Translations under genes and position numbers: made by a program
Origin: Zygnema cylindricum
Taxonomy: Eukaryota > Streptophyta > Zygnematophyceae > Zygnematales > Zygnemataceae
Length of the DNA: 60,000 bases
Assembly: GCA_037447655.1 (NCBI GenBank)
Contig: JBBHKE010000745.1
Location: 40,001-100,000 of the forward strand
Reading direction: 5' to 3'
Notes under the pieces: generated by a model
Told to the model about the DNA's origin: nothing
Seen by the model: only the letters and a program-made list of their open reading frames with translations
Databases searched by the model: none
Shown: piece by piece, positions 22,094 to 35,159 of the stretch
Layout of the letters: each line of letters opens with the position of its first letter
Numbering within the stretch: the stretch's first letter is position 1

Positions 22094-25000
22094 TCGACTT
22101 TTCAAAGTCAACTTGTTTACCTCACGGCCGGCTAACAACATGTAATCGCCGGTTGTAGACAGCTCTTTTCAGGTGAAAACCTCAATCAAATTAACTGGAA
22201 AATAGAAACGAGAATGTCCGGTGCAGACACCTCTTCCTAATAGAAGTAGCAATAAGTACATCCCACAGACTTGAATACTACCAAAAAGGTAACGCTATTT
22301 AAAATCGACTGTTTGTTACTCTACCTCACAAGAAAGAAGTTTATTGCCTATAAAAGCCAAGAATGTAAATTGTATTGCAAAACTAAAACCATCAAAAGGG
22401 GTAAGGTACAAAAGGGGTAAGGTTAATATTGAGGTCATGTGACCACTTAGAAATGTGCATCACTCGTAGAGAGTATGGATGTGTGATAAAATGCGTCACG
22501 GCTGCCCCAAGTTGCACCTTCTAGCGGATTCACCAATCAATTGTATGGTATGTGGTTAGAACTAAATGTGTCATATCATTTCAGTGCGGACCCTATGCTC
22601 CAATTGTGGCCTCCTTAGGTCGGAAGCTTTTCTTATGCTAAGCACTTTTGTTGTTGTGGTCCAATTCAAGTATTATCATCTTTCTTGCAAAACGTGCGAT
22701 AGAAATACCATGTGGGTAAAAAAGGGGTAAAACCAAAAAAATCATTTAAATATTAAAAATGAAATAAGGTAAAGGTGAAGTACAGAATACATTTTATTTC
22801 CAAAAACGCAATGGTAATACCGTCAAAGTACAAAACATGATTGTCACTAAAAAGAACAGATGACCAACAAAGGCAAAAGACCACAACACCCAAAGGATAA
22901 AAAAACAGCAAAGGTGGTTTAAAAGTTTCAAAATAGCTTTAAAAAAATTACAACAAAATCCAAACCATTGAAACACTACAAACTACACTAAAAACTAACG
23001 CTTGAGCTTATGCCCAACTTAATATCATAACTACAAATATCGTTTATAACTGGCCACTTACCCGAAGTGGGTCGCCAATTACAAAACCGGATGTAGCGAA
23101 TGCTTCGAGAAAGATAATCAAACAACGTTATAACCTCCTAGACCTTTGGAGAATGTTGTTTTGCAAATAAAACAAAAAAATGCGGTTCGACGTAATATAA
23201 AAAGTTACGCATTTTTGTAAACAACCTCACTATTTGTGTGATGGAGCTTCACAGTAAGTCAAATTGAAAAAGGAAAAGTAATGCAAATTAAAACATCTAA
23301 CCAACAAATATAATATGAAGCTACCAAATATGAATACAATTTTAATTATCCTTAACATTCTTCGTGTGAACTCTCTCGTTTATATGTACCAATTTGAGTT
23401 TGTTTCGTCAACGAATGTCGCTCTTACGGTTACCCAAAATCATCTGAATAAAGACGACTAGACCAGTGAGAAAATTTAAACAGCTGAGACGGATGCAAGT
23501 TCTTTTTCAAAAGTCAAAGTGATCAATAGTGTTTGCCATCGAGCCTTAACATGAATATACCAATTTTGTACATCATTGTACTTGGGGACGTGAAACTTTT
23601 ATACCAAATAAAATTATGATATGTGACATTTTTTTTATTTTTTTTAGTATTCTTATGGGGTAAAATATTAGCGAGATAAATTCGATGTATTGAACATCGA
23701 TCGGTTTGAAGGGTCGATAAATCGCTCGGGACCAGCAAAAATGATCGGGATATATTTGGTGGGAGGTAGGTGTCCGTACATAAATATTGTACGGTAAATC
23801 TGTAATAGGATCTCCTACCTCTTATAAAATCCCATTACTACAACCAATTTCGACCACACATTCCACACATTGGAAAATAAACATCCACATTGGAAAGCAC
23901 TCACATAAGGATAAACTTTAAATTAGAAGAAGCTTCTGTCCACATAACATTAGCTTGGTCTCTTGCCCTCGTGGCTCAACCCTTCTTTTAAAGTGTTTTC
24001 CACTACTCGCCACTCTTAATAATTATATCTCTTAACTACTAAAGCACAACTTAGTTTGTAAGAGATTTCAGTGCAAAAATGTCATTGCTCCAATTTGGTT
24101 TTATTCGCTCAAGACCAAGATCATTCAGAATTTCCACAAACTTTTCTCAAGAAAAAGATGTTTACTCTCCTCTTATACTTCCCTATTTATGCATCATCGC
24201 CCTGGACTCGCCAGGCTGGGCCAATCATTGATCAGGACTCACCAATGCAAAAACGTGCGAAATCTCTCACTAACTACGTAGCATATCTAACCAATCAAGC
24301 GCTATGTTTCACTACGTAACATTTACGTGCAAAAGTGCGCGCCAAACGAAACGCAACTTCGCACGAACGTGCGTTGCAAATTTTGCATGCGAAACTTCTT
24401 ATGAAATTACATGAAGTGAAAGTGACGTTTTGTACTAAAAATTGTACGAAACGAACCATTGTGCGTACCTAACGAAATATTGATTTTGTTTGGTACTTTA
24501 TAAACGTACGGCTTAAATTCCGCGGCTAGTTTGACCCTTAACTCGTAACAATGAACACCCATTCGTTATTTTGACCTCGCGCTGTCGCCTAAATACACCA
24601 ATCACTATATTTTTTAAAATACAACCCCAGATCGTGCGATTCTTTCGCGGACGTCTGTCAAATTCAAAACGCTATATTCGTGACCCTTAAATATCCATTT
24701 ATGAACAAGTTTGATCCACTATTATTGTTACAAAATCGTACGGAAGATCTCTTCATGCGACTTTTGATTTTTTTTTGGAAATCAACGTCGCTTCGATGTA
24801 TCGCGGTATAATTTTTTCGGCATATCGACCGGGTTTATCACTAAAGTATTGCAATACTAAGCTTCTCGATATATCGACAATCGGGTCCCCAAAATTAAGT
24901 ACATAACCACTTTTTATTAAAGTTGGCGGTAAAAACTACGGGATAGTTTGGTACTTGTTGCGCATCCAATCGGACTTGCCAAATGTCTTTTACAACAATT

Positions 25001-25443
25001 GATCTCAGTTTGCACTGGTAATTCGAGTAGAACCTGCGATATAAATGGTACACAATTTTTATAAACGGAGTTTTTATTAAAAATGAGGCTCATAAGAATG
25101 AACTTTTTGTAGTTGTTGGGTATCGTTAATTTTATTATCACGATAATGACAATTACCGATACAATCGGTTATCAAACGACAATGGGCCCCGAGATATCCT
25201 TTGGGACGAATTATCTGTAATTGCCCATATGTACCGCAGGTGCTGCGAGCTTAGAGTAGACATACCGCTTCGGAGGTTGGTTATAATACGGGGCAAGCAA
25301 TTAGATGAAGGCGACTTGCTGGGTGTGCAAGAAGCACCACTTTGCTTCCTAAGCTTCGGACGTGTGACGTGCGAAGCACCTTGCACTCCAGTCTTTGGCG
25401 CTTCGCACCAACGCCCACCTTCGTCGCTCTCCCCCCCCTGGTG
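22094..25443. other. Gene-poor intergenic region
   Basis: No coding sequence recognised in 3.3 kb. AAAAGGGGTAAGG is duplicated near 22,395-22,425. Sequence at 23,070-23,200 (GAAGTGGGTCGCCAATTAC.., ..ACCTTTGGAGAATGTTGTTT) is a weak relative of the MITE interior at 44,230-44,400. TGTTGGGTATCG at about 25,118 followed by ATTACCGATACAATCGG looks like a lone hAT-type end. An AT-rich stretch with TATCG words near 24,790-24,890 may be another. Confidence 0.45.
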
Positions 25444-25575
25444 ATATATATATATATATATATATGATAATATAATAATATATATATAATAATATAATAA
25501 TATATAATAATATATAATAATATATAATAATATATATATATATATATATGTATATATATTATTATATATATATGT
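25444..25575. repeat. TA / TAATAATA microsatellite
   Basis: Alternating (TA)n and ATAATA units without interruption for about 130 bp. Can form cruciforms; no other content. Confidence 0.9.
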
Positions 25576-27114
25576 TTACCGTGCACAAGAACAATATAGT
25601 TTATCGTATTCTACTTCATACAGTATATGATATATCATGTCACGTATCACAATACGGTCTGTACTTTATGAAACCAAGGAACGGAACTCCAACCGAGATC
25701 GCGGAGCAGTTTTGTACAATAAAGCTGTACGCCGTAGGCTGAAAAGTACAAAAACTCCAGTCTAAATTTGTCTACAGAACAAATTTTTGAGGCTGTTATG
25801 CCATCAGGCGTTGCCAGAAATAGTACGGACACGTTTACTGGCAGTAACATTTCGACCAATTTCCAATCAAGTCTTGCCAGCAAACTACAGTAACTCTTGC
25901 CTGCGTGTTTTGTTTTGGTTGGCGTCAAGCTATCTTACGTTTACATGCTAAAAATCGTCAAATATTCTTAAAAGCGTAGCATCTGAACGTAAGATTTGTA
26001 CAATCGGACGAAATTTAAGATTTGGGTACTAAACTGTAGAATTTATGAATTTGTACATGCGTACTATTTTTGCACATACTGTAAAATCAGCGACCCTTTA
26101 TTATTGAATTACTTTCTGTATTGAACTGAAGCGTATTGAAGGAAGTCCATACCGTATGCAAAATCCGTTGTTATGTTGGGGTTTATGATATATTGCATGC
26201 TTTAACTTTAGGTTAATTTATAGTCTGTTATTTTGTTATGCTTGCATACAATTGTCAGTCTTCTAACTACACTGCTCGTCGCTGTTAGCGTAAAGGAATT
26301 ATTGGTGTTAAAGTTAAATGTCTACCTTCGGCGTAAGATGATGTGATTGATTTTAGTCGATTTCCCTAAAAGTGGACTAAAAAAAAACTACTTTAAGCTA
26401 GTCTAATTAAGACTATTTTAAGATTTGCAGCCAAATAAGGGTCCTATGGTGACTGAATTAGTGTAATTAACTCAATAACGATGAGCAGGGTACTAAATCA
26501 CGAGTGGTGTATGCAGTCACTGTTGCATGCAACAAGTAGAGGAAACTGTCAGGCACAATGTAGTGTTTGAAACACGAGTTACAACTAGAGATGGCAATCT
26601 AGGGATTCCAAAAGCGAAACATATGAAGAAAAGAGTGTAGCTCTTGAAAATTGAATGCAAGAAGCAATAGGTAGGGTTAAAAAGTATGGAGATGAAAAGT
26701 AAAGGATCAAAATGATTTGATTCATCCATGGTTCTATTACAAAATGGAAACTTGCCAGCACAAAAATTGTAAGAGCCGCCATAAAATAAAAACGTGGAGG
26801 ACACAAATGTGTTATATTGCTGATCAGGTATCTACCAATAAAACAACCCCCCTAACCTTATCCTGAAGAATAACTTATCTACTTTCACTCCTTTGGTTAA
26901 TTTTGCACAAAAGGATTAATACGGGTGGGAAATCCACAAAATTTTAAAATGCTTTGATTACTATACAGCTACTTGAGCAGATCTCTACTTTTCAAAACTT
27001 CCCTGAACAAAAAAGCCTAAGCATCCTATTTTTATAGAAGGTATGCTTGGTTTACAATGGATTGGCCATGATAATTCGTGTAAAAGTACAAGCAGTATTT
27101 GGTCAAAATGAAGA
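25576..27114. other. Intergenic, 3' side of the aminotransferase gene
   Basis: No gene or repeat family recognised. The last few hundred bases would include the aminotransferase 3' UTR (minus strand). Confidence 0.4.
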
Positions 27115-30100
27115 CTATTTATATGGGATTGGTACTCGTTGTGGATATCCCGCGGAATCTCTGTCAGCTTCTAGAAGCTTTTTCAGAGCTTTCGCCACAG
27201 GCCCTGGCCGGCCTGCATCCCAACAGACCACCGCTCTCAGGGAAGCTTCCTGGTAACTTCCAGATGCACAGAGACAAACATGCTTGGCAGTCAAAAAGCA
27301 GATGTTGGAGGAAGGGAGGAAGGGAGGAAGGAGGAACAAAGCAAAAAAGAAGACCAACAATCCTAACCACATAGAGGTAGTATCTTTTAGACCGCTGTGA
27401 TGCACCATGGGACAACAAAGAAATGCGCAGGAGACGGGTCACGTGAAGCTTACGGAGGCAAAAAGAAGTACCCACGACAAAATGCCTACAGAGTGAGACA
27501 GCTTTCTGATTTGCTTACCATTTCCGACAGGATTGTCATCCCATACGGATACTGCCTTTATGAGAATACCACTGCTGATCAAAATCATTTCAACAGCTTT
27601 TCTGGCTTCGGCCACAGTCACTTTTCGCACTTGAACTTCCCGAAGAAGAGAACTGTTTCCCTCGATCAACTTATCTGCAAGCTCTAGCATGCGATGTGCC
27701 GTGCACCCTGCAAGGATCTGCAGAAAGCAGCCCCCTGTAGGAGATTTGAAGTTTCAAAAAAGTGACAAATGTAGCAGAAATTTAACACTACAAGACCTAA
27801 AACTGCTGGGACATACTTCTACCATTGTGACCTTGTCATACTGGGATAGAAACAGACTTACACGTTCAAAAGAGGGGACCAAGAGCGTTCCGTCTGCTGA
27901 AACAAACTGCAAGTCCATCCCACCTTCCACATAAAAGGTTACTCTCATATCAAAGTGCACGGAACGTAAAAAGTTGAAGCAACCATTATGAGCACAGCAA
28001 ACCGATTATGTCAATCCACTATGCTTGTTCTACAAGAGCAAAAAGATTGTGGCTATAACTCGCTAAATACTCTATTTTTACAGTCTCAATGATTTAGTTG
28101 CCAGCACTTATCTGGTCCTCTGATGATGAACAACAAAAAACTGATAGCAACGACGATAACAGGAAAGTCACAAAAATACTTGCTGAGAAGACAAGTGTAG
28201 AAGTCAATAAGCACTCAATCCATCAGACATCTGAAACATCCATTAGTATTTATTAACCTTTAAAGGAGCAAAAAGAGACTTGAAACTAAGAAACAGCATA
28301 AGCTTGTCTAGTTCAGCAGCATAAAGGAGACCTCAAAGACTCACCGCTACATTCATATTGGGAGCCTCACCAATGAAGCCCTCTTCATCCACCCAAATTC
28401 CGGTGTATGCGTCTTTCTGCACTGTCCCAATAGCCCCATATTCGTAAATACATTTTACCTTGAAGGTTTGTGGAGGAGATGGGATGAGAGTCTAACTGAG
28501 AGCAGTCTCTTTTGAGACAGGTGCTGAACCTACCCTCAACTTGTACATTGTTTTGACCCGTTTGTTTTCTGAACCCGGTTTCCTGAGGGAAAGAGGGCTG
28601 AACAGGCATCAGGGACTAGACTTGACACCCCCCTACGATACTTGAGGAAATAACGGAGAAATTCTGGAGGATCTCCGGACTCATGATCCACAATAAGGCA
28701 CACAACGAATCAACGAAGTCAATGCTACATGCATGTTGTGCCGACTTTTAAAAAGGAAAAGCAAGTCAGGTATAAAGTCTCACATACACAAACTGCATAC
28801 AGAAATAGACACAAGGGGTTTGATTTTTCCCATTTTGCGTTGAGATGTGACCCTCTTCTCGCACGTACAACGCAACTCAGGAAGCAACAGCAAAGCAAAA
28901 AATGACGGCTAATAACCATTTTTGAGAGTTTCATTTAGTGAAAATGGAACTTGCCTTGTTCGCTTCAGCGAGCACCAAGGCATTCGGGAGATAGTTTGTG
29001 CTTTTCACCGTTGCAAATTGAGGGGGCTTTATAGGCACGGAGGATGTGATCTGCAATAAAACACAGCACTTCAACACTGGAGAATGCTGACCGTTTCTTA
29101 ACACACGCTAAATCCTTCATTCCCAAGGACTCGCCTCTTCCCCACCCTTACCCAACCGTCTGTGGGCACAACTTCTCCCCCTGTCAAAATGCTGCTACAG
29201 GAAGCATGAGTCACTCTTATCAGATCCATAACTCAACCCATCAGATTCATACCCACTAACGAAGGAGGAAACAGAGAGGAATTTTCTTCATAGTATGACC
29301 CACCCCTTCAACAAATTGGCACTGACTTTATCGAATAAATATAAAGGGACATGGCTCGATGCCTTTAAGTCACTCGACTCCTCTCATGCCTACTTTTAAT
29401 AGAAATGGGACTCATCAGGTGCCGTGACCCAAATTCCTTTAGAGGGAAGTCAGCAAGGGCATCCTACCTACAATATCGGAGACTCGCCAGCGAATCAGCA
29501 CATTATTGTGGAGCTCACCACTTTCACACGTTCATCCTCATCGCAACGGTCGTCCTCGTAGAGAGCAACCGCATAAAACGTGGAGCCCACACATCTGCAC
29601 ATAAGTTCAAAACAGGTGTCCCATCGTTAGAGTAGATAATTCAAGATAGCAAAGAATAAATGTTGCAAACATCATCATAAAAACTGATCAGATCAAAACC
29701 TGTCGTTGATGGAGAAGGGTGAAGAAGCATACTCTGCCATTGAAAGGTTGAAACTACCAGGCCCAGCAGAGACGTAGTAGCGTAGGCTCCCAGCTTGCAG
29801 CCCACTTACTGATACCATCCAAAAGGCCCAAAAGAATATCCACACTGTAAGGCACCAGCAAGAACACCACTTCTTGACATAAGGCAGGTCATGCCGATAA
29901 GAACAAGAGAGAGATTTCCATGAGGCCAAAAGTTTCAAACTTGTGTTAAAATGAATCATAACCGCATTTAAACATTCTCTTGACAGCATGTTCCTTCACA
30001 ACCCTTATTGTGAAATTGCTACCATTGAGTCGATTCGGGATTGAGCGGACGACAGCATGGTATGATTGAATAGTCCTTTCAAGTAGCAAAAATGTCTGTT

Positions 30101-32646
30101 CATGTTGGGTAAATTGAATCAAATGTGAAGTTCCTTCTCAAAATGAAACGCAGCCAATCACAATACTCCATCGGCTGCATGGGAGCAAGAAGCAAATATG
30201 GAGCCAAAAATGCCGATTTTTTTTTTTTGGTTCCAAGTGTGTGATCACACAGGAATTCACTAAGGACAACAATTACTGATCCTTTTTGTCTTCCCATGTA
30301 GTCACTAACTCGACATCCTTAAATAAAGAAGCAGAGATTAACAATTTGCTGCTTCAAGAAACAGAGTTTCATGGAAGAACATTGAGCTAATCGGCATGCT
30401 GCTGTACAAGCTTCTCATCAGCTCCAAACCTCAGTTATGATTGAGGTTGTGTGCATGATACAGGGCTACACAAGTTATAAGGAATCATATATATTAAGTA
30501 TTTTATATTTTATCATAAGTAATATTACAAGGAAATATAATGATAAATCTCCACTTCATACAATTTGTAATGACCAGTTGGGCAAATAGACTGCAGTAAA
30601 TGCTAAAAAAGGATAGTAGGGGTTCAAAGACCTGCCAGCTGCCAATTCAACAAGGATTCTGCGGAGCTCCTCTTTTGGAAATGGGGGCACAATCCATGCC
30701 TTTTTTGCTGAGCGGAACAGGCGGTCCAAATGAACATCCAGTCCATAGAGATAACTGCACATACAGCTCGGTAACACTACATTTCAGGCCACGGTTTGAT
30801 TAAGCACGTACGTGACGCACAAGGCCAAGCTAACATTTTAGCGTAGTATATGCTCTGGCCAAATAAACAAGTAAAGATGGAAGCGGGCGTGTGCAGTACA
30901 AGTGGCCAAAGTGATTCAAAATGCTTCAGTAAGTACTGTGGAAATAAGAAACAGGTGGAATTGGGTCCATACTACAATTGTACCACACTGTGAATGGCAA
31001 ATTACTTAAATTAATTCTTTAGTAGCCATCATTTTTTTTTATTTTTTTTAGATAGTATTCTTTTTGGTGGAAAAAGTATTTGATACCTACATCAACGATT
31101 ATGCACAAGTCTCTATCACAGATGTTTTTTATCATCCAAAGAGCAAAGATGAGCGTAAGGATGATGCTGAGGAGAATGAGGGAACAGAAGTTGTACAAAA
31201 ACTTAGAGAACTCGAGATTTAGCCCTAGGAGCAGCTGTTCTTAAGCTGCAACCCCAGCACATTGTCCCGATTTCCAGACTCCTGCTCGACCTTACCCATT
31301 CCAAATGAGAGCCGTATCAAACACCGAATGTCCACGATGCACCATGTGATCGTCCAGGGGGAGCACCATGGCTGCAGGGTCCTTGGTAATGCCTCCGACC
31401 ACACTGGAGTACATGGCTTTGTAGCTCACAGAGCCAGAATGTAAGCGGCTTTTCAGCCTATCCATGACCTGCCACACGACAATGAGTGATAAATTCTCTT
31501 TGCAGTTAGTCACTGCCAGTATGAGTTGCTCATTACGGCAATGCCAAAAGTTGACCACGTCATAATGCACCATGGCAGAGAAAAAGGGACCTCTTTAGAA
31601 ATAGCCAACCAAAACAAAAAAGGTTAAAGCATCATTATTCGTACTAATTTTTAATGTAGTCTCTGAAAAGAGGATAATCAGTATTGGATCACAGTGGTGA
31701 ACAAAGTAGTGGCAGGTTGATAAATAACAAGGAGACAGTGTGACAACCTTCAAATGCACAATGCAAGTTGTCACTCAACTTCATTCCTGTTCAAAACAAC
31801 GTCTTTGACTTGACTGCGAACAAGGCCATGCGTCGTGACTGTCATTAAAAGGCACACTTGAAATCCAACACGGAAGTTTGAATAAGTGATTCCTTTCTTA
31901 TTATGGACGCTTCAGACAGAAAGGTCAGACGAGTTTTTACCTCAGAACTAGACAATACAGGGATCTCAGAACTGCGGTCCTCATCAGGAGTTTGTCCATC
32001 TCCAGGCAATCCTACAAAAGCAACCAAAAAAAGAAAAGAAAAGAAAAATGTCAATTCATTGTGTTCGGTTGGCTTGTACACAAGCATATGAAATGCAGGA
32101 GTCCGTTCCAGGAGTTAAATGGTAAGACATGTAGTGAAATGCAGAAGGAAAAGCAGCAAAAGTGAACTGCTAAAGCTGGCTGAGTGTGAGAGCCTACATT
32201 TTACAGCAACACGAATTGATAAAGTACGCCGCCCATCGCTACTAGAGTAAAATAAGTCCACTCCCTTAAATAGGGTAATTAACACATTTTATGATATTCG
32301 GCCAGAAAAAGTCGCGACCGAATTAGTGCATTGACCCTAAGAGTGATGGGGAGCGTACGGATGGATTTTTCCTACTAATTTTTTTTTGTGGGATTGAATA
32401 ATGCACTACAATCCTTATAAAAACAGGGAGTGCTTTCAATTGAAATAAAATCACATCTCTTGCAAAACAAGATACATGACGATAGTAGACCAATGACTGC
32501 CTTTCTGTAAAAGTAGGGAAAGAGCATGCAGCAATAATTTTCAAAATTGTACTTGAATTTTTGTTTGAAGCATAGGAAAGGACAAGGTGAAATAAAAAGG
32601 ATATCAAGAATACAAGGGATTCCCTACGAGACAAATGGTTACCCAT
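27115..32646 (-). CDS. Class IV aminotransferase: plant-type D-aminotransferase / aminodeoxychorismate lyase-like, eleven exons
   Basis: PLP-dependent fold-type IV enzyme. Nearest family by pattern is the plant D-amino acid aminotransferase / 4-amino-4-deoxychorismate lyase group (folate or D-amino acid metabolism); the reaction cannot be settled from sequence. Exons, 5' to 3' on the minus strand: 32646-32643, 32011-31941, 31468-31296, 30754-30632, 29804-29700, 29594-29519, 29050-28955, 28416-28345, 27906-27862, 27717-27519, 27212-27115. They total 1062 nt (353 aa plus stop) and all phases agree. Marks in order: MYSSVVGGI, LPLDDHMVHRGHSVFDTALI, LDVHLDRLFRSA, GSLRYYVSAGPGSF, SSVPIKPPQFATVKSTNYLP (PLP Lys200), YTGIWVDEEGFIGEAPNMNV, ILAGCTAHRMLELA, EMILISSG, then a PVPY-like end (VPIPYK). 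Intron 7 uses a GC donor (AAG|GCAAGT). The start codon is inferred: exon 1 adds only ATGG before GTAACC, which fits exon 2 in phase. Plant relatives have a plastid leader that is missing here, so an alternative upstream exon is possible. Confidence 0.93.
32225..32358. mobile_element. Small family A-like MITE in intron 1 of the aminotransferase gene
   Basis: GTACGCCGCCCATCGCTACT at the left mirrors GAGTGATGGGGAGCGTAC at the right with a few mismatches. The left end also lines up with the family A terminus. It is about 134 bp long with no coding capacity. Confidence 0.45.
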
Positions 32647-33161
32647 AGTGAATAGACACGGAAAATGAAGGACACTCCTGAAACAGAGGCCTTCTCTCCC
32701 TTTCGACAGTCTCCTGCTCTCCTTTGTCTCTCACTTCGGCCTTCCCGAATGGAGGAGCTATAATTGCATAGACACTAAACAATACAGAGTAGGCTAACTT
32801 ACGGTCATTGGTTAACCATTTGATAACGTTTTGGTCGTGCTATCAGTTTCTACCCGCTCCTATAAATTGGCCTGTTTGTACATTGTTGTAGCTTCAAAAT
32901 TCCAACAGGATGTCAACGAATCCTGTACGTCCGACAGCACAAAGCCTCTCGGCTTTTAGTGTGCCGTGGGAGGAGATACGGTACAAACTGAAGATACGGT
33001 GTAAATCTTTGAGTAATCTATCTTCAACAGTTGCCGTTGAAACTGGATAACAAATTTTGGCACCTTAATCTTGGACGTCCTCCTGAGTTATCGAGTACCT
33101 TTTCAAATATCTGAAATTCAGGCGTACCGTAAAGTTCGTTATGTCCTTTTAGCGGAGACTA
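32647..33161. other. 5' flank of the aminotransferase gene; intergenic
   Basis: The first ~130 bp read on the minus strand is purine-rich and fits a 5' UTR. Beyond it no gene or repeat is seen until the family A end at 33,162. Confidence 0.4.
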
Positions 33162-34145
33162 CAGTACACCGTGAATCGCTATGTGTTAATAATTTTTTCG
33201 CCACTTAAAACATTTTTTCCCCGTACAGACTTGCCCTATTTTCAATTTGAGACCGCCAATCAGAAGCTGATAACCTTACCTTTCAATCGCAACCGTCAGA
33301 TCTACAATCCGACATGTGTGTACGGAGAAAATATGTTTTAAGAGACGAGAAAAACATTAACACTAAGGGTGAACCTCCATCAGGCGAAAAGTGGGGTTGT
33401 TTACCGGAAAAGTGCATCTCCGTACAAATACAGCTCATTTCCGTACAAATCCGAACTGTTCTTTTTTTTTCAGAACTTGATTACTGGAGATTCGTCAAGA
33501 TTCTCCAAACTTTTGGGAGATAACATCGACCGTCCGATTATGAGTTTTCGAAGCAAAAGGTCACTTCGTCCGGTAAATGGCTAGTGTCCTCATGGCTAGT
33601 GTCCTCAGGGAGGACACTAGCCATTTACCGGACGTGTAAAACGTTTAAGAATGGAAAGGTCACGTACGAGCCACGCGCCTTCGGACATATGCCACGCGCC
33701 TTCGGACAGGCCGGAATGAGATCCGACGAAAACCACCAAAAAAAGTTTGTTGAAGAATGTGTCGTGACGCCTCCACCACCATCCATCGTCAACCGGAATT
33801 TGTTGCGCCTGCTGTCTTCAAAGTTCCGATTTGGTTACGACAAAACAGGAACGCATAAATTGTACACCGCTGAAACAACGACAAACCACGAACGTACAAA
33901 ATGTACATTCGCATATTTTATTTTGCGGCTGGTTGTACGAATACGACTTTAGACATTTTGCTTTTGGAATCTTTGACGACGCTCGCCGACAGAACAGGAA
34001 TATACGTGCATCCAATCGAAAGAAAGCACGTACGCGATATATTCCATTGCTGACACGACCTGATGGAGAAGTGAACGAAATATTAGGGTGTGTCCCCATG
34101 TGCATAAGTAAGGGTTTTTTCCTGTCGTTTTGCTGTAAAACTTAG
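33162..34145. mobile_element. Cluster of MITE fragments with a central perfect hairpin
   Basis: TA then CAGTACACCGTGAATCGCTA at 33,162 is a left family A end with no partner found. From 33,369 (TAA then GGGTGAACCTCCATCAGG) the sequence resembles the MITE at 8838-9540. A perfect 22-bp inverted repeat sits at 33,570-33,591 / 33,610-33,631. At 34,085 TTA then GGGTGTGTCCCCATGTG is a Harbinger-like end, also without a partner. Open frames here are not called, because they lie in repeat sequence. Confidence 0.5.
33570..33631. repeat. Perfect 22-bp inverted repeat with 18-bp spacer
   Basis: The arm CCGGTAAATGGCTAGTGTCC.. is exactly mirrored. The 18-bp loop repeats the arm's inner part (ATGGCTAGTGTCCTCA) in direct orientation, so slipped hairpins are possible. 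Confidence 0.9.
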
Positions 34146-34559
34146 CGCCGTACTGCCTAAGTTGCAACCGTACGAAGGAATCGCAAATTTGTAGAGTACA
34201 ATTTGCGTGAACCTTGAGATTTTCGGGCTCTGTGAACCTCCGAGCTCCGTTTCGAGCTCCGTTTCGCGCATTGTGACAGATCCACGTCGCCCCCCCTTCG
34301 CTTTTCGAGTAGCGACGCCGCGCACCGCGAGGCGCATCGTCAACTGCGAACGCAACGCTACACTGTGAAAATCAGAACCGTTTCCAGAAGGAAACGCGGC
34401 ACAAACATTCTTCTGCCCGTTTCTTTTTTCGCCCGTTTCTTTTTTCGAAATTTAAAATTTTAAATTATTAAACAGCGATTCGTTTCAACATTGAAAACAA
34501 TTGAAAAAACGTTTTTTGATTCAACGTTTTTTGATCCATGTCTTCCCGTTTGCCCCATT

Positions 34560-35130
34560 TTTTTTTCTTCTCTTCCTTTTCTTTCCCCTCTTTGGATTCG
34601 TGTTCCGGTCCCTTTTTACCATTCTCCTCTTCTTCTTCGTGGTGGAGACGCCCCTTCTTAGATTATAAGTAAATTTTTAACTCGTTTTTTTTTTTTTTTT
34701 TTTTTTTTTTTTTGTTTCTCACTTCACCTTACCTCCTCCCTCTATTAATATTAGTTTATCCAACAGCAAAAATTCCGATGAAACATGAAGCATTATATTG
34801 AATAATTCCGTTTTAAACTTTTCCATGTGAACTAGCCATAATGTCTGTTGTTTTAACCCTAAAACCTTTTTTTTTATCCATTTTTCCCATTTGTTGTAGC
34901 TTCCCCAGACGCCCTTTCTTTCTCGCCTTCTTCCTATCTCTGGCTGCTCTAAGTATTCCCTCTGGGTGGGTGTTTTTATCATCCCCACATTGTGTCTCCC
35001 CTCTTTTGTGTGGTTGTGTCCTTCTTACATTCCAAGTCTCTCTCTCTTCCCCTCCTCTCCCTCTCCCTCTCCATCTTTCTCTCCCTCTCCCTCTCCCTCT
35101 CCCTCTCTCTCTCTCACCCATTCTCCTGTT
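34560..35130. repeat. Pyrimidine-rich tracts and poly-T
   Basis: TTTTCTTCTCTTCC-type sequence, a poly-T run of about 28 at 34,686-34,713, and (CCCTCT)n at 35,040-35,110. The encoded Leu/Ser/Pro-rich frames are a by-product of the repeat. Confidence 0.8.
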
Positions 35131-35159
35131 TTTTGTTACTTGTTTTGTTTTTGTTTCGG

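Noticed and set aside
33584-34145. Two overlapping frames of 104-122 codons
   Set aside because: Inside MITE fragments, no recognisable domain, overlapping on both strands.
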